The notes: generated from the letters alone by a model not told the origin. Counted from the first letter of the stretch, positions 17,259-26,756 are shown. The stretch: DNA of 64,000 nucleotides from Clostridium punense (GCF_017874425.1 NZ_JAGGLL010000005.1:62001-126000); one strand, 5' to 3'. Made by a program: numbers and translations.

Positions 17259-18881
17259 ATGATGATTTTTATGAAAGCAGCTATTTATGCAAGAAAATCT
17301 AAAGTCACTGAAAAAGGAGACTCCATTGAAAATCAAGTAAAGCTCTGTAGAGAGTACCTTTCTCACCTGGCTGTTGATGAAATTTATATATATAAAGATG
17401 AAGGTTTCTCTGGTAAAAACACCCATAGACCTGAATTTTTGAAAATGTTAGAGGATGCTAAAAATAAGAAGTTTAATATGCTTATATGCTATAAATTAGA
17501 TAGAATTAGTAGAAACGTTGCAGACTTTTCTGCTTTAGCTAGCGACCTTGAAAACCTTAGTATATCCTTTATTTCAGTTAATGAACAGTTTGATACCTCT
17601 TCTGCCATGGGAAGAGCTATGATGTATATTGCTAGTGTTTTTTCTCAACTAGAACGAGAAACTATTTCTTCAAGAGTAAAAGATAATATGTATTCCTTAG
17701 CAGAGTCTGGAAAATGGCTTGGAGGCACTACCCCTACAGGATACAAAGCAGAAAGAATAAAACTTAAAGATCCTAGCGGCGTAAATAGAACCTTTTGCAT
17801 TTTAGTACCCATTCCAGAAGAAGTAGCTATTATTAATCTTATATATGAAAAGTATTTAGAGTTTAAAAGCATTAATAAGGTAGAAAAGTACCTACTTAAA
17901 GCAGATATCAAAACTAAGAAAAACAAAAATTGGTCCTCGAACTCCATAGGATCTGTTTTAACCAATCCTGTGTATGTGAAAGCTGATAAAAAAGTGGTTG
18001 AGCATTTAAAAACTAGGGGTTTAAAGATAAATGGAAAAGTAGATAGCCTTCATGGCATACTAACTTATAAAAAGCGAAAAGGGAAAAGCGGCTCTAGGAG
18101 AGTGAAAGATACCTGTCAGTGGATAGCTTCTGTTTCTTTTCACGAAGGTATAATTTCTTCTTCGAAATGGCTTCAGGTCCAAGAAATCCTAGCTTCAAAC
18201 AAAGCTAAAGCACCAGCTTTAGGTTCAAGCAGTGAAGCTCTACTCACCGGAATTATTAACTGCAGTCATTGCGGTAGTCCCATGAGAGTAACTTATGGAA
18301 AAAAGTATGGGGATAACCAAAAAAAGTACTATTATGTATGCACTTTAAAAAACAAGTGGGGTAAGACAACCTGCAATAGTAAAAATATAAATGGCCTAGA
18401 CTTAGATAAAATTATAATTGAAAACCTTAAAGAATTAACCCTTGATAAAACTACTATTATAGAAGAACTTAATAACTATAAAAGTCAGGTGGAAAGCTCA
18501 AATGAAAACATGGTACTAAAAAAATTAAATACCTCCCTACTGGAAAATAATAAGGCTATAGATAACCTACTAAATAATCTAAGCCTAACTTCTGATGAAG
18601 AAACCGTTAAGATGATTCTTAGTAAGGTAAATGAATTAAAGCTAAAAAATAAAGCCCTTCAGGGTAAAATTTATCAGCTTCAAGTAGAAGATATAGAAAA
18701 AGAAATAGACTTAGATAAAGTTCATGCCATAAACCTGGAATTAAGCAGTGTGCCTAATACCTTGACCCATCTGTCACCCTTAGAAAAGAGAAGACTAATT
18801 CAGTCTGTAGTTCATAAAATATATGCCAACGGAACCACAGGTGAAGTTCTAATAAAACTTAAAGGAGTAGAAACCATGTAG
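17259..18881 (+). CDS. large serine recombinase
   Basis: About 540 residues. The N-terminal resolvase domain has the catalytic serine in AAIYARKSK and the downstream SIENQ motif. Arginines of the active site appear in YKLDRISRN and QLERETISSRVKDN. Then come the recombinase domain (GGTTPTGYKAE), a zinc ribbon with CSHC .. C .. C and a coiled coil near 430-500 that controls directionality. GAGGAAAGG lies before ATG 17259 (ATG 17271 is possible). The family integrates and excises prophages and other elements without other phage proteins. Its position next to the left attachment site makes it the enzyme of the manC element. Confidence 0.92.
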   Translation: MMIFMKAAIYARKSKVTEKGDSIENQVKLCREYLSHLAVDEIYIYKDEGFSGKNTHRPEFLKMLEDAKNKKFNMLICYKLDRISRNVADFSALASDLENLSISFISVNEQFDTSSAMGRAMMYIASVFSQLERETISSRVKDNMYSLAESGKWLGGTTPTGYKAERIKLKDPSGVNRTFCILVPIPEEVAIINLIYEKYLEFKSINKVEKYLLKADIKTKKNKNWSSNSIGSVLTNPVYVKADKKVVEHLKTRGLKINGKVDSLHGILTYKKRKGKSGSRRVKDTCQWIASVSFHEGIISSSKWLQVQEILASNKAKAPALGSSSEALLTGIINCSHCGSPMRVTYGKKYGDNQKKYYYVCTLKNKWGKTTCNSKNINGLDLDKIIIENLKELTLDKTTIIEELNNYKSQVESSNENMVLKKLNTSLLENNKAIDNLLNNLSLTSDEETVKMILSKVNELKLKNKALQGKIYQLQVEDIEKEIDLDKVHAINLELSSVPNTLTHLSPLEKRRLIQSVVHKIYANGTTGEVLIKLKGVETM

Positions 18882-18896
18882 GGTTCTACTCCTTTT
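18861..18896 (+). terminator. terminator overlapping the recombinase stop codon
   Basis: AAAGGAGTAGAA / TTCTACTCCTTTT stem; the left arm is inside the last codons and the stop codon lies in the loop. Confidence 0.85.
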
Positions 18897-18968
18897 AACT
18901 TTAACTCTCGTGAGTTTATTATTATCATATTGTTATATGGTGAACGTTATTTCAGCTTCACATACTTC

Positions 18969-19020
18969 TTAGGCAATAAGTTCTACAACCTTAGGTACTT
19001 CACTGCTCTTTGCTATACTT
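18969..19020 (-). pseudogene. 3' remnant of a gene cut by a MITE
   Basis: An open frame of 16 codons ending ..IAKSSEVPKVVELIA followed by TAA, running straight into the MITE at 19021 on its 5' side. The amphipathic protein-like ending suggests the C-terminus of a lost gene. Identity unknown and support weak. Confidence 0.3.
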
Positions 19021-19200
19021 TAGGCATCTGAAAATAAATAACAAGTCAAAAATGTGAAGGATATTTTGTGTTCACAAGCAAGCTTGTGCAGACAAGGAAA
19101 CAGGTTCCGCAGATAGTGGTGCTATCAAAGGGTTCTGTTGACGCAGTATATCACAAAATAGATGAGCAGATTGACTTACTTATTTTTTGAAGATGCCTTA
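19021..19200 (-). repeat. MITE family 1, 180-bp class
   Basis: A full copy, same orientation as the copy at 8938, with the CACAAGC/GCTTGTG insert. It lies between the convergent recombinase and polymerase genes inside the manC element. Confidence 0.9.
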
Positions 19201-19220
19201 TCATCCTCATATTAAAGCTA

Positions 19221-20540
19221 TTAATTAAACCTATCAGGTATTGTTAATCTTTCACTTTCTGGTTCTGGTAGTGTAAGCACTATCCAGAAAAGAAAAGATA
19301 AGATTTGAACTTCAAAGATATTATAAAACATCCCTAAAAACCCTAAAATTACACAGGAGGTTATTTTTAATTTATTATGCCTGTAATTATACATTATAGA
19401 TAATAAAAACAATAAATATATTAGTGTTCCTAGGCTTCCAGTTTCAACTAGTACTTTTATATACTCATTATCTGCGTAAAAGCCCTTGCTAATCTCATAC
19501 TTTTCATATTGCTTTGGGGTAATAATTAAACTTGCAGCATCTCCATAGGTTCCAAACCCTGTGCCTAACACTGGGTTTTCCTTAAATATTTCTATACCTT
19601 TTAATACAGAAAAAATTCTGCCGTCGGTTTTACTCTTAGAAATTATGTTTGCACTTGATAATTCATTAAATCTATCTATAGCAGAGCTTTGAAGGTTGCT
19701 ACTCACTTTAGTCTTAGCTTTGCTGTTTATGCTGGTAATAATAGAACTATAGTGTACACTAACATTGTTTATTATAAAGACAATAGCAATAGAAGCTGCA
19801 ATATTTATAGCAAAGCTTTTAACCACAGTTTTTGTATCTGTTACTAAAGCAGCAATCACTATAAATACTCCTAAAGCTATCATACTACTTCTGGATGCAG
19901 TTAAAATTATTCCTACAATTGAAAACATATAAAACAATCTATTGACCTTTATATTTAAAACTCTATGTAAATAAAATACGGTTATAATTGAAAAGAGGAG
20001 GTATGCTCCATAGGTATTAGGATTGTTAAAAACTCCATAGGTTCTAAGAAAGTTGTCAATATAAAAAATAGAATTTGCCCAAGCAGTAGGAAATAAAATA
20101 TCCTTATTTGTAATTCTCTCCACAAAGGATGCTAGGGCAATTATCATAGTGTTATAAATCATTACCCTTGCAAAAACCTGATAAAACTTATAGGTTAGTT
20201 TAGAATTTCTTACCATAAAATAAACAATATAGTAAAGAACTATGCTTCTTGACTCAACAATATAAGGCTTAATTCCTACTTTATTTATAAAAACAGTACT
20301 AACAAACGCTACTAGTAAAAACCCAATGTAACATAAATCAGTTAAATTTAATTTTATCCTAAATTTATTCTTCATTATATATAAGCCAAAGGTTGCTAAA
20401 ACCATTAAATCAGGGAGTATTTTCACCTTTGAACTTATGAATTGGGACAGCACTTCTCTATACGGAATAAATATTATCAAAAATATCAGCAATAATTTAA
20501 GTGACTTCTCATATATTGAGGAGAATTTCTTAAAATCCAT
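19221..20540 (-). CDS. O-antigen ligase / Wzy-type polymerase family membrane protein
   Basis: A 439-residue protein with about 10-12 transmembrane segments, a large periplasm-side loop (~residues 255-350) and the family signature ASRSS near residue 216 followed by VLGTGFGTYG. These proteins join undecaprenyl-linked repeat units or transfer glycans to acceptors. It is the only metabolic cargo gene within the manC-interrupting element, flanked on both sides by MITEs. A ribosome site (AAGGAGGTGC) precedes the ATG. Two other polymerase-like genes are at 36536 and 50769; their division of labour is unknown. Confidence 0.82.
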   Translation of the reverse strand: MDFKKFSSIYEKSLKLLLIFLIIFIPYREVLSQFISSKVKILPDLMVLATFGLYIMKNKFRIKLNLTDLCYIGFLLVAFVSTVFINKVGIKPYIVESRSIVLYYIVYFMVRNSKLTYKFYQVFARVMIYNTMIIALASFVERITNKDILFPTAWANSIFYIDNFLRTYGVFNNPNTYGAYLLFSIITVFYLHRVLNIKVNRLFYMFSIVGIILTASRSSMIALGVFIVIAALVTDTKTVVKSFAINIAASIAIVFIINNVSVHYSSIITSINSKAKTKVSSNLQSSAIDRFNELSSANIISKSKTDGRIFSVLKGIEIFKENPVLGTGFGTYGDAASLIITPKQYEKYEISKGFYADNEYIKVLVETGSLGTLIYLLFLLSIMYNYRHNKLKITSCVILGFLGMFYNIFEVQILSFLFWIVLTLPEPESERLTIPDRFN

Positions 20541-20584
20541 GAAAGCACCTCCTTAAGGGTTAGTAATCTATCATATACTATAGT

Positions 20585-20764
20585 TAGGCATCTTCAAAAA
20601 ATAAATAAGTTAATCTGCTCATCTATTTTGCGCTATACTGCGTCAACAGAACCCTTTGATAGCCCCACTATCTGCGGAACCTGTTTCCTTGTCGGCACAA
20701 GCCTGCTTGTGAACGCAAAATAGCTTTCACATCTTTGACTTGTTATTTATTTTTAGATGCCTTA
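20585..20764 (+). repeat. MITE family 1, 180-bp class
   Basis: A full copy in the same orientation as 1432, lying just upstream of the polymerase gene. It includes the insert GCACAAGCCTGCTTGTGAAC (palindromic). Confidence 0.9.
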
Positions 20765-20902
20765 TTAATTTCTCTGAAAATATCTGTATTCCAAAATTAC
20801 ATATACTTTATATTACAATAAAAGCCTCATTTAAACAACCTAAAATTTACTAAAGCAGCTACAACCCTTGAAAATACTATATCTTCTTATCTTTTTCTCT
20901 TC

Positions 20903-20926
20903 TTATATTGTTATATTGTTATATTG
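20903..20926. repeat. short tandem repeat, TTATATTG x3
   Basis: Three perfect 8-bp units, followed by related TTTTATCT units to ~20950. It lies in a 210-bp non-coding stretch between two MITE copies. Slippage-prone. Confidence 0.75.
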
Positions 20927-20978
20927 TTATCCTTTTATCTTTTTATCTTGTTCCCACTTATATATCTTTATTCCAAGT

Positions 20979-21030
20979 TAAGGCATCTTCAAAAAATAAA
21001 TATTTCAATCTGTTCGTTTATTTTGTGATT
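20979..21030 (+). repeat. MITE family 1, left half only
   Basis: TAAGGCATCTTCAAAAAATA followed by a diverged first inverted-repeat arm up to TATTTTGTGAT; the core and right arm are missing. It lies 40 bp from the right end of the manC element. Confidence 0.75.
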
Positions 21031-21041
21031 AATAACTTACT

Positions 21042-21698
21042 TCAATTTTTATTATAAAAGGTTTTGGGTAGCAATTTTATAAGGAGACCATCTGCTCTCC
21101 AAAGGAACATACCAGAATTCCATAGGTAGGTACCTTTCAAAATAAAATCCTTAGCTACTTCCACATTAGGCTTTTCTGTAAATCTAGCCACCTTAAAAGT
21201 AGAAATAGGACCTCCTATAGGGTCTCCCATCTCTATATATCCATAACCTGTTTCAGGTCTGTTAGGAGCAATTCCTATAGTTATTAGTCCCCTTCTCTTT
21301 TCTGCTAATTCTATGCCATGATGCAAAGTATCTAAGAATTGTTTTTCACCCTCAATATAGTGATCTGAAGGTAGCACTACCATTACTGCATCCTTGTCCT
21401 TCTTTAAAAGCTTTACAGCTGAAAGCCCAATGCAGGTTGCAGTTTCTTTATTGCTTGGCTCCACAAAGATGTTGTCTTTACTTATCTCTGGCAGTTCTTC
21501 CTGTATCTTATCTACATATTCTTGGTTAGTTACAACAAAGATATTATCTTTATTGATTATCGGTTTTATGCGATCAACAGTATTTCTTAGAAAACTTTTA
21601 TTATTGTATGCTTTTAAAAATTGCTTGGGGTTATTAGCTCTTGATAAGGGATAGAGCCTTGTTCCTTTACCTCCAGCTAGTATTACCGCATATAACAA
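21042..21698 (-). pseudogene. manC: 5' part of split mannose-1-phosphate guanylyltransferase gene
   Basis: The first 203 codons of ManC, which makes GDP-mannose from GTP and mannose-1-phosphate. Visible are the GGKGTRLYPLSR pyrophosphorylase loop, PKQF, VLPSDHYI and RFTEKPN. The family motif WNSGMFLWRAD ends exactly at the 12-bp core, after which 15 foreign codons (GLLIKLLPKTFYNKN) come from the inserted element. The start is a TTG with AAAGGTGAT seven nucleotides upstream. Without the C-terminal part the enzyme is probably inactive. The upstream neighbour is the phosphomannomutase-type gene. Confidence 0.88.
21069..21100. mobile_element. attachment site, right end of the manC-interrupting element
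   Basis: Element arm TAGCAATTTTATAAGGAGA (21069-21087) followed by the core CATCTGCTCTCC (21089-21100), which lies in the WRAD codons of manC. In the reconstructed circle this arm faces its inverted partner from 16951-16969 across an 8-bp centre. Confidence 0.75.
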
Positions 21699-21945
21699 AA
21701 ACTATCACCTTTAATCATTGCTTAATTTCATATTATGATATCCTAACTAATATGGTGAAGATAATTTAATATTTTATTTCGATATTTCCTATTAATAATC
21801 CACACTGATGTAGATTGTTGTCACAGAGTGTTTATGCTAAATAACAAGTTTACTTATTTTATAAATCTTTTTTCATTTGCTTTTTTACTTAAAAAGGAAC
21901 CAAAGTAACATCACCCATAAGGCTTCCTATTACTATGGTTCCCAA

Positions 21946-22125
21946 TAAGGCATCTTCAAAAAAATAAATAAGTCAGTATGTTTGTCTATTTTGAGTTATA
22001 CTGCGTCAACAGAACCCTTAGATAGCCCACTATCTGCGGAACCTGTTTCCTAGCCGCACAAGCTTGCTTGTGAACTCAAAATATCCTTCACATCTTTGAC
22101 TTGTTATTTATTTTCAGATGCCTAA
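21946..22125 (+). repeat. MITE family 1, 180-bp class
   Basis: A full copy in the gap between manC' and the phosphomutase gene. Its right edge lies 6 bp from the phosphomutase stop codon. Confidence 0.9.
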
Positions 22126-22130
22126 TATAG

Positions 22131-23858
22131 TTATTTTATGAAATTATCTATATATTCACATACTGATTTTTCAATAACCTGCAGCTTATGCTGAACTGAC
22201 TCTAAAGTTTCTCCTACAGCTGCTACGTAGATCTTCATCTTTGGCTCTGTTCCTGAAGGGCGAATTACAAACCAGGATCCATCATTTAGCATAAACTTAA
22301 GTACATTAGATTTTGGAAGGTTGATTTCTTCCTCGTCTCCTGTTAATAAATCTCTTTCTATGCTCAGCTTATAATCTAGTTTTTTAGTTACCTTAAATTT
22401 ATCAATCTCACTAAGATCAGTATTTCTTAGGTAATCAATAATACTTGCAATTTTTTCTTGACCTTCTTTACCTTTTAGCTCAATAGAAACTAAACTTTCT
22501 TTAAAGAAGCCAAACTCTTTGTATAAGTCCATAAGAGCTTCATAAAGAGTTTTTCCTTTAGATTTATAGTATAAGGTCATTTCGCAAACAAGCATAGCTG
22601 CAATTACTGCATCCTTGTCTCTTACAAAATCTCCACTTAAATATCCATAACTCTCCTCAAAACCAAGAAGGAATTTATTAGACTTTGTTTCTTCAAAAGC
22701 TCCGATTAACTCCCCGATATATTTAAACCCTGTTAAAACTTCCATGACTTCCACGCCATACTTCTTAGCAATAGGCTTAATCATATCTGTAGAAACTATA
22801 GTTTTAATTATGGCACCATTAGTTGGAAGCTCATTCATATCTTTAAGGGAAGATATAATATAATGAGAAAGTAGTGCCCCTACTTGGTTTCCTGTTAAAA
22901 CCTTATATTCACCATCACCTTGCTGAACTACTGCACCAATTCTATCGCAATCTGGGTCCGTTCCCATGATTATATCTGGCTTAAACTCCTTAGCCATGTC
23001 TAAAGCTAACTTAAATACCTTAGGATCCTCTGGATTTGGATATGGTGCCGTTGGAAAATCTCCATCTGGCAGTTCTTGCTCTTTAACTACCTGAAGATTT
23101 TCATATCCGAGTTCTTTTAGTAGTCTTCTTACTGGAACATTTCCACTACCATGAAGAGGCGTATAAATTATCTTTAAGTCCTTAGCCTTATCCTTAACTA
23201 ATTCCTTTCTTACAGTTAAAGCTTTTGCTTTTTCTAAGTAAGTAGAATATACTTCTTCCCCTATATATGCTAATAAGTTTCTTTCTATGCACTGTTGTAA
23301 GGAAATAGCAGTTACCTTCTCGAAGGAATCCACTGAATTTACAAAGTCTAAAACTTCTCCAGCAGCTTTATCTGTAAGCTGTCCTCCATCCTGTCCGTAA
23401 ACCTTATAGCCATTATATTGTTTTGGATTGTGAGAAGCTGTGATAACTATTCCTGCGTTGCATCCTAAAAACCTTACAGCATAGGATAAAATTGGTGTAG
23501 GAGTTAAAGTTTCAAATAAGTAAGCTTTAATATTATTTCCACATAGAGTTCTTGCAGCATACTCTGCAAACTCACTAGACATATGACGAGAATCATAAGC
23601 TATTGCCACAGATGGTTTCTCAAACTTATTATTTAAGTAATTGCTTAAGCCTTGTGTAGCTTTTCCTATGGTATAAATATTAAGCCTATTAGAGCCAGCA
23701 CCAATTACTCCTCTAAGCCCTCCTGTTCCAAATTCTAAATCCTTATAAAACCTATCTTCAATTTCTTTTTCATCCTCTAAATTTCTAAGTTCTTTCTTAG
23801 TGTCTTCATCAACTAAAGATGATTCTAACCAAAAATTATATTTAACTTTATAGTCCAT
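22131..23858 (-). CDS. phosphoglucomutase / phosphomannomutase
   Basis: A 575-residue alpha-D-phosphohexomutase interconverting glucose- or mannose-6-phosphate and the 1-phosphates. The phosphoserine loop is TASHNPKQYNG (Ser142), the metal loop DPDCDRIG, the sugar-binding loop GFEESYGY and the phosphate-binding loop RPSGTEPK. Length matches the PgcA-type enzymes of Firmicutes. Its product feeds ManC directly downstream and the UDP-sugar branch (GalE). Whether glucose or mannose is preferred cannot be read from sequence. Confidence 0.93.
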   Translation of the reverse strand: MDYKVKYNFWLESSLVDEDTKKELRNLEDEKEIEDRFYKDLEFGTGGLRGVIGAGSNRLNIYTIGKATQGLSNYLNNKFEKPSVAIAYDSRHMSSEFAEYAARTLCGNNIKAYLFETLTPTPILSYAVRFLGCNAGIVITASHNPKQYNGYKVYGQDGGQLTDKAAGEVLDFVNSVDSFEKVTAISLQQCIERNLLAYIGEEVYSTYLEKAKALTVRKELVKDKAKDLKIIYTPLHGSGNVPVRRLLKELGYENLQVVKEQELPDGDFPTAPYPNPEDPKVFKLALDMAKEFKPDIIMGTDPDCDRIGAVVQQGDGEYKVLTGNQVGALLSHYIISSLKDMNELPTNGAIIKTIVSTDMIKPIAKKYGVEVMEVLTGFKYIGELIGAFEETKSNKFLLGFEESYGYLSGDFVRDKDAVIAAMLVCEMTLYYKSKGKTLYEALMDLYKEFGFFKESLVSIELKGKEGQEKIASIIDYLRNTDLSEIDKFKVTKKLDYKLSIERDLLTGDEEEINLPKSNVLKFMLNDGSWFVIRPSGTEPKMKIYVAAVGETLESVQHKLQVIEKSVCEYIDNFIK

Positions 23859-24067
23859 AATGCCCTCCTTAAGTTAATTTAAGAAATTTTCTTTTTATAG
23901 GGAGTCAAAGTGAAATGTAGTTTATCTATTACTCCTACATTTGTTCCCTTAAGGCTTTTCTGTGGTAAATGTACTGCACTTTTACCTTTGAAGCCTATAA
24001 ATAACTTATATTTAGACTTCTCCATGAAACATTCATATACTTTATTATTATACTACCAAATTAATTT

Positions 24068-24541
24068 CTATCCTATATATTTATTCCGTCTATGGATTTT
24101 TGTACTTCTAGCTTTCATAAAAATAAAAATTAATAGCTGAGTTAGTCCTCCACTAAAATCTATAAGCACATCCCTTACCTGAGAACTTCTTCCATTAATA
24201 AAACTTTGAAGGTACTCATCGCAAGTAGCTGCTAAAATACAAACTAATAGGATAAAAGAAAGGTTTAGCTTCTTATTGTAAAATTCACTATACGTCAAGG
24301 TAATAAGCAGAGATAAAATAAAGTACTCTGTAAAATGCCCTGCTTTTCTAACTATAAAATGAGTAGTGTCAGCTTGAGCCTCAGATAGTCTTAACTCCTT
24401 AACAATGACATCAACTATTTTAAGACTAGTTTTTGCAGACTCATCCCCTGGCTTTGTAGACATATAGAATATGAAAGATATCCAAACTACTGTAATAAGT
24501 AATAGTATATACTTTTTTATACTAATCACCTGCCTTTTCAT
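24068..24541 (-). CDS. VanZ family membrane protein
   Basis: 157 residues and four hydrophobic helices. Family signatures are FYMSTKPGDES after the first helix, RKAGHFTEYF, and DEYLQSFINGRSSQVRDVLID. VanZ-like proteins occur with wall and exopolysaccharide genes; the biochemical role is unclear. The annotated ATG has no good ribosome site; an AGGTGAT inside the first codons suggests a start a few codons later. The gap 23859-24067 holds nothing recognisable. Confidence 0.85.
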   Translation of the reverse strand: MKRQVISIKKYILLLITVVWISFIFYMSTKPGDESAKTSLKIVDVIVKELRLSEAQADTTHFIVRKAGHFTEYFILSLLITLTYSEFYNKKLNLSFILLVCILAATCDEYLQSFINGRSSQVRDVLIDFSGGLTQLLIFIFMKARSTKIHRRNKYIG

Positions 24542-24787
24542 GCATAGACTATAAAAGCTATTTTTCTATTTCATTTTTTCTACTTTATTTAAGTATTTTT
24601 CATGGAAAATATTCACTACATATAAAATTCAACCTTACAAAACGATACTTATAATTACTTCCTTTAGGTCTCTTAAAGTTTTACTAAATTATTCCATAGT
24701 TTTTAGTAGTAAGCTTATTGCACTATTAATATTATATACTACCATTAACTTTGCGCAATAAAATTATTAAATTCCCGTAGAAAGCTT

Positions 24788-24826
24788 AAAAACAAAAAAC
24801 TAGCTCCTCGCTAGTTTTTTGTTTTT
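24788..24826. terminator. bidirectional terminator
   Basis: A 17-bp near-perfect stem ending ACTAGC-tcctc-GCTAGT with flanking A and T tracts, downstream of the repeat-protein gene at 24873. The rest of the 330-bp gap 24542-24872 is AT-rich with no gene seen. Confidence 0.85.
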
Positions 24827-24872
24827 AAATTATTAATTCCTACTAGTTTTTAATACTTGGAATAAATACATA

Positions 24873-26597
24873 TTATCTTAAAGTTCCATCTGAGTTAAAT
24901 GTGTAAGTTACACCATCAATTTCATAAGTTCCAGTTAGCATAACCCCATATTCATTATCTAAATAGTACCAGTGATTACCATAAAATAGCCATCCTGTTT
25001 TTAAATCACCACCATCGTTAAAATAATACCAATAATCTTTAATCTTCTGCCACCCTGTCTGCATAATGCCACTTGCATCAAAATAATAACGGTTGTCCTT
25101 TATTTCCCATGGTCCAGTTAACATAGTACCATGACCATCAAAGTAGTACCAATTGTTTTGCCAATTTAGCCATTCTCCTACCTTTCCTGCACCATTTCCT
25201 TCAAAGTAGTACCATTTTCCCGCTTCTTTAATCCAACCCGTTTTCATTTCTCCACTTTTTCCGAAATAATAAAGCTTATCATTGATAACTTGAAATCCCG
25301 TTGAAGCTAGTCCATTGCTAGCTAAGTAATACCAAGTCCCATGATAATTTAGCCATCCTGACTTAGCTGCGCCACTATCACTAAAGTAGAACCAACTTTC
25401 ATTACTCTTAACCCATCCAGTTTGCATTGCTCCACCTTCAGCAAAGTAATAAAGTTTTTTATCTATTACCTGTAAGTCTTTAACCATGACTCCCTTGTCA
25501 TCTAAATAGTACCAAGCGCCTTGATAAAGAAGCCATCCCTTTTTCAAAGAGTTAGTAGCTGATTCATAATAAACATAATCTCCACCAAATAGCTTATTCC
25601 ATCCATCCTTGTTGATATCCGTAATATTAAGAGTGTATGCTGTTTCTTCATGCCATACCTTGCTAACCTTTATATAGTAATTACCTGGCATCAGCTTTCC
25701 TAAAATAATTCCATTAACAGGAACATCCTTAGTTGGTGATTGATAGACATTCTTAAATAGACTATTCCCTACCTCATCAAATATTTCACACTGAATCTTT
25801 GAAAATGTATTTATTCCAAAGGCAACTATACCCCTCTTTGATACTTCTATTTTATATACATCTGAATTGTCATTGCTTACTAAGCAACCCTTCATATCTC
25901 CAGAGTTTATTTCGATCTTTTGCGCTGTGGAAATATCATTATTTGGCTCTATTTCTTTAGTATTTACTTTAGCATAGGATAATAAAAACTTAAAGTTCCC
26001 TGCTGTTGAAGAAGAAATTGTTATATAATATGTTCCTGGCAAAACATTTTTATGCATTTTCCAGCTAGACGATGACTCACCATCACTAGTACTAGCATTT
26101 TCTGAAACTAAACATATTCCCTTATCGTCTTCAACTTGTATATTTATTTTCTTTATACTTGAAAGAAAGTCAATGCCTAACCCCCCTTCAGCAGGCAGTT
26201 GAATTTTATATTTTATAGCTTGATTTTCACTGGTCAATTCATCTTTTATCTCTTGATTTAAGCCTATTTCTTTTTCCACTACTCCCGCGGTAGTAGAAAG
26301 CGCCTGTGTTTCTTCACCCTTCTCGCCAATACCCTCAGTAGTTTCTTCTAGCATTGTCACATCTCTGTGGTCACTAGTAATTTCTTTTATAATGGTATTA
26401 CTTCTGACATATTCGTTTTCTTTAAACAAATTATGTTCTGCCTTTTCTATAATATTCACGTTTTCTCTCTGTTGTTTGAAAATCTCAGTTGGTCTTTGCT
26501 TTGCTGAAGCATTTTCTTCACTTGATGCTTTAACTACATTGAATTGAGTTGCAGTTAATAATGCTGCTAACCCTAATGCCAATAGTTTTTTATTCAT
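24873..26597 (-). CDS. secreted protein with PPC-like domains and choline-binding-type repeats (A)
   Basis: About 574 residues. The signal peptide LLALGLAALLTATQFNVVKA is nearly identical to that of gene B. Then comes a ~100-residue variable stalk, two beta-sandwich pre-peptidase C-terminal (PPC)-like domains (PGTYYITISS .. EPNNDISTAQKI .. PGNYYIKVS) and about twelve 18-20-residue wall-binding repeats (GW..WYYL/F). It is expected to sit on the wall via phosphocholine. ATG 26597 is used because AAAGGGGTG precedes it. No catalytic domain is seen, so it is probably structural or adhesive. Confidence 0.85.
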   Translation of the reverse strand: MNKKLLALGLAALLTATQFNVVKASSEENASAKQRPTEIFKQQRENVNIIEKAEHNLFKENEYVRSNTIIKEITSDHRDVTMLEETTEGIGEKGEETQALSTTAGVVEKEIGLNQEIKDELTSENQAIKYKIQLPAEGGLGIDFLSSIKKINIQVEDDKGICLVSENASTSDGESSSSWKMHKNVLPGTYYITISSSTAGNFKFLLSYAKVNTKEIEPNNDISTAQKIEINSGDMKGCLVSNDNSDVYKIEVSKRGIVAFGINTFSKIQCEIFDEVGNSLFKNVYQSPTKDVPVNGIILGKLMPGNYYIKVSKVWHEETAYTLNITDINKDGWNKLFGGDYVYYESATNSLKKGWLLYQGAWYYLDDKGVMVKDLQVIDKKLYYFAEGGAMQTGWVKSNESWFYFSDSGAAKSGWLNYHGTWYYLASNGLASTGFQVINDKLYYFGKSGEMKTGWIKEAGKWYYFEGNGAGKVGEWLNWQNNWYYFDGHGTMLTGPWEIKDNRYYFDASGIMQTGWQKIKDYWYYFNDGGDLKTGWLFYGNHWYYLDNEYGVMLTGTYEIDGVTYTFNSDGTLR

Positions 26598-26756
26598 TTC
26601 CAACACCCCTTTATTTAGTATTAACCCCTAGAACTTTTAGATTTTGTAAATATCTATTTTAATTATTTTAGAATTATAAAAGATATTATAATATTTTATA
26701 TTATCTATATCCCAGCTTATCTTTCAATCTTTAGAAATAAATTTTAAAAGCAACAA

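Larger units (their letters stand above)
16956..21088. mobile_element. 4.1-kb integrated element interrupting manC
   Basis: The segment between the two 12-bp core repeats (unit length 4145 bp). It contains, in order: a small ORF, a large serine recombinase, a MITE, a gene remnant, an O-antigen polymerase/ligase-like gene, a second MITE and a partial MITE. The recombinase lies next to one end, as in most such elements. No phage structural or conjugation genes are present. Excision by core recombination would restore manC exactly in frame. Confidence 0.75.

Noticed and set aside
16486-21698. Two independent decayed manC copies
   Set aside because: The parts share only the 12-bp core, have no overlapping coding sequence beyond it, and join exactly in frame, which fits one gene split by insertion better than two copies.
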